Of a DNA stretch of 64,000 nucleotides, positions 61,614 through 64,000 are shown one piece after another. This DNA is from Symbiodinium natans (taxonomy: Eukaryota; Sar; Dinophyceae; Suessiales; Symbiodiniaceae), in contig CAJNDS010000047.1 of the NCBI GenBank assembly GCA_905221605.1, positions 558,001-622,000 on the forward strand. The letters run 5' to 3'. The translations under genes and the position numbers were made by a program. Position 1 is the stretch's first letter. The number at the start of each line of letters is the position of its first letter. The notes below the pieces were generated by a model. The model ran no database searches. It was not told the DNA's origin and was given only the letters and a program-made list of their open reading frames with translations.

Positions 61614-64000
61614 TGGTAGCGGAGCACCTGAGTCAGGGTGCGATGATGCTACAGCAAGCTGGATGGACGAAGATTTTTCCATGGAGCATGATGGTTTTCA
61701 TGTCTGTGCGAGAAGTGTGTGCCAGCAACCTCCAGAACCTTCAGCAGATGGCAGAGCAGACAGTTGCAGCAAGCAGTGGTGCCCTGGACGCTTTGAGTTC
61801 AGGAAGATGGCAGCAGGAATTGTTCCTGTTTGCAGTGCTGGTTTTCATGAGCAGCATTTTAGCAGGAATGGCGTGGTCGTTCTTGCGAGAGATTGCAACT
61901 GAAGAGCGAGAGATCGAGACTGTCGCCCATGAAGAGTTCATGCCTGATGTTTACATTGCAAAGTCAAGAACAGCAGTGCACAAGCATCGAGAATGCCGTG
62001 GCCTGGACAGTGCGGATCAGGCGCAAGTCGTACGTGCACCTGGATGTAGAGTTTGCTTTCCAGATGGCTATGTTTACATTCAAGGGCAGACAGAAGTAAA
62101 GAGAAGGAGGTTTACCCAGATGACTGGATGTGGTTTCTGGATGAGAGTCCTTTGCAGTGCAGTTCTTCTACTTTGTGCAGGGCTCGTTACAGCAGAAGGT
62201 TGGTTGTTGATGATCAAGAATGTGAAAGCAAAGGCAGCAAGAAGCAGTACAGAGATATTGCTAGATGAAGCAGAGCTCGTTATGTCAAAGCCGCTGCCCA
62301 GGAATTCGATTTCCCTCCAGGATGACCTGAAGACTATTGCCTTGGAGGATGAGCATGCCGAGGTGCAGCATGCGACTCATGCACTTGGTGGAAGCAGCAA
62401 GAATGTGCATGTGAGAAGAGAGAGAGAAGAGACAGAACATGTGGAGCTCATGTCCTTCAGTTTGCAGCGTCGTCAAACCAAAGAAGCCCCAATACGCTAT
62501 GAAGATCAAGACAACGAAGAAAACTACAACCTCGAGATTGTGAAGTACATGATCGCAGGATTTGAAGCATCAAGAAACTTCGACATCACGAATTTGAAGA
62601 TTGAGGTGAAAAGATGGTATGAAGGTACAAGAAGATTCCTTCGAAGCCTTGAGTCGAGCTACGCCCCTGAGATCTCAGTCATGTTTCACAAGCAGAAAGA
62701 AATCATTTTCGTGTTGTTGATGATCGTGATGTGCACCCCGATTGGTTTGGTTACTTGGATCAGCCTGTACAACATGTGTGCCATCCAAAGCAAAAGAAAA
62801 GAGTGTTTTAAGAGAAGAGTTTCAAGGAGAGCCAGGTATCAAGAAGTTCGTGCATGTGGTGTTCAGAAGAAGACGCTCATGTTCATTGTGTTGCTGTACA
62901 CAAACACGCAAGCAGCTGAAGCCATGAATGCCCAGATGGAGCAAGCAATGCAATCTTTGGCCCAGCAGACAGCAACGAACACCCAACAGATAAACGACCT
63001 GGTTAGCGCAGTTCAGCAGCAAGCATCCCAGCAGCAGCAAGCAAGCACAGCAGCTCAAAACGCAGCAGCAGCCAGTGAAGGTGAGATGAGAGAAATGTTT
63101 CGCAACATGCTACAAGTGGCTACAAGAACGAGCACAGCGGTCCACGAGGCAGCAAGCATGATCAACAATATGGGTCAAATGCATCGAGATTTTCGTGAGC
63201 ATCAAGAAGCACGAGAACAAGCACAAGCAGAAAGAGAAAAGAGAAGAGAGAAGGGAGATGTCGAGTTGCACAAGATGATCAAGACCCCCGACGTGTTCAA
63301 CCCAAGCAGTTTCAAAGAAGAGCATGAAGGCTGGAGTGAATTCAGACACAAGATGCGAACCTGGATTGGAGCGTTGGACCCAGAGATGTTAGCAAGAATT
63401 GAAGCCGTTGAAGCAAAGAGAAGTGAAGCTGTTGAGTTTTCCACCTTGAGTGACGAGCACAAAGCCGTTAGCAAGAAGCTCTACACGATCCTCACTTCGT
63501 ACACGAAAGGTCGCCCATTGAGAACGATCAAGCAGATTACAGAGGAGAATGGTTTAGAAGCATGGAGAATTTTGCTCGAAGAACATGAACCCTACACTCG
63601 TGGTAGAAGTCTTCGATTGCTGACTAGCCTCACGAAGTACAAGTTTGAAAACAAGAAGACCACCATGGAGAACATCCTTGCATTCGAAGAAGCAATCGAG
63701 CAGTATGAAAAGGCATCAGGAGATGTGGTGCAAGATGATTTGAAGATTTCAATTATCCTCAATCAGCAAGATGGTCAACTTCGACAGGTCAACTTCGACA
63801 ACACATGTTGCTCAACTTGAGAGATGATACAAAGTATTCAAGTCTTCGTCAGTTTCTCCTGTCCTATGAGCAAAACACACGCTGGACCACAACTGACTTG
63901 ATCAACGCCGGCAACGACCACGGTGGACAAGCAGACATGGATGTCAGCAACGTGAACAAAGATGATAGAAAAAGGCCCTGGAGATCCAAAGGAAAAGGAA
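61613..64000 (+). pseudogene. gag: Copia 2 Gag with N-terminal membrane/zinc extension, frameshifted
   Basis: ATG 61613 straddles the LTR end and primer-binding site (MVAEHLSQGA). The N-terminal 450 or so residues carry membrane segments (LFLFAVLVFMSSILAGMAW, VLCSAVLLLCAGLVTAEGW, IIFVLLMIVMCTPIGLVTW) and a His/Cys motif (VHKHRECRGL ... APGCRVCF) like that at the C-terminus of Copia 1 Pol. A Gln/Ala coiled-coil region leads to Gag proper (MIKTPDVFNPSSFKEEHEGW). A 14-bp tandem duplication (63773-63786 and 63787-63800) shifts the frame and gives a stop at 63820; the original frame continues after it to the window end (LRDDTKYSSLRQFLLSYEQN). Confidence 0.75.

Larger units (their letters stand above)
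61408..64000 (+). mobile_element. Copia 2 element, 5' part, cut by window edge
   Basis: LTR, primer-binding site and Gag ORF in plus orientation. Its Gag shares with Copia 1 the phrases KTPDVFNPSSF / APDVWNPQASG and LYTILTSYTKG / LYHILTSYMRG, so the two are related families. Confidence 0.75.

Overview
The window looks like a repeat-rich piece of a dinoflagellate nuclear genome, most likely of the Symbiodinium/Polarella type. This is inferred from the mix of retroelement families, the GC-rich background and the scarcity of ordinary genes; no rRNA or spliced leader was found to confirm it. Nearly everything recognisable is a mobile element or a virus remnant, and much is broken by frameshifts.

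Layout. 1-1410: minus-strand relic of a LINE-type reverse transcriptase. 2381-9480: an AT-rich island holding the virion module of a polinton-like DNA virus (PLV-like): a small structural protein, a major capsid protein, a fibre ending in an S74-type chaperone domain, and a packaging ATPase cut off at the junction. A 677-bp TRIM element and a MITE-like element have inserted into it. 9481-12150: low-complexity DNA and a dispersed repeat. 12150-12880: a LINE 3' fragment. 13030-18057: a tyrosine-recombinase (YR) retroelement without terminal repeats. 18058-22968: a minus-strand LINE (zinc-ribbon ORF1, APE endonuclease, RT, RNase H).

23806-32968: a second YR retroelement, the best-preserved one, with split direct repeats in the order A1 - ORFs - B1 - A2 - B2 (PAT/Ngaro-type). 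Its ORFs run YR, Gag, then a polyprotein that joins a 2-oxoglutarate/Fe(II) dioxygenase-like domain, a C5-methyltransferase-like domain and RT, then RNase H. Gag and the polyprotein share a frame and are separated by one UGA. The downstream tandem repeat holds an uninterrupted copy of the insertion site, from which a crossover core of AAATAA can be read.

32969-45110: tandem repeats, a 943-bp foldback element, a decayed gene of possible DNA-polymerase type, TGTCAG-motif repeats, a (GA)69 tract, and an intron-containing gene for a P-loop protein. 45111-61407 (minus strand): a large gene region whose upstream part fuses an alpha/beta-hydrolase-like domain to an SF1-type helicase. It is split by an 8,944-bp Copia element (49691-58634) with identical 135-bp LTRs and a 5-bp target duplication; removing the element restores the frame. 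A second Copia-like element, on the plus strand, begins near 61408 and runs off the window. Both Copia elements start Gag on an ATG that overlaps the primer-binding site.
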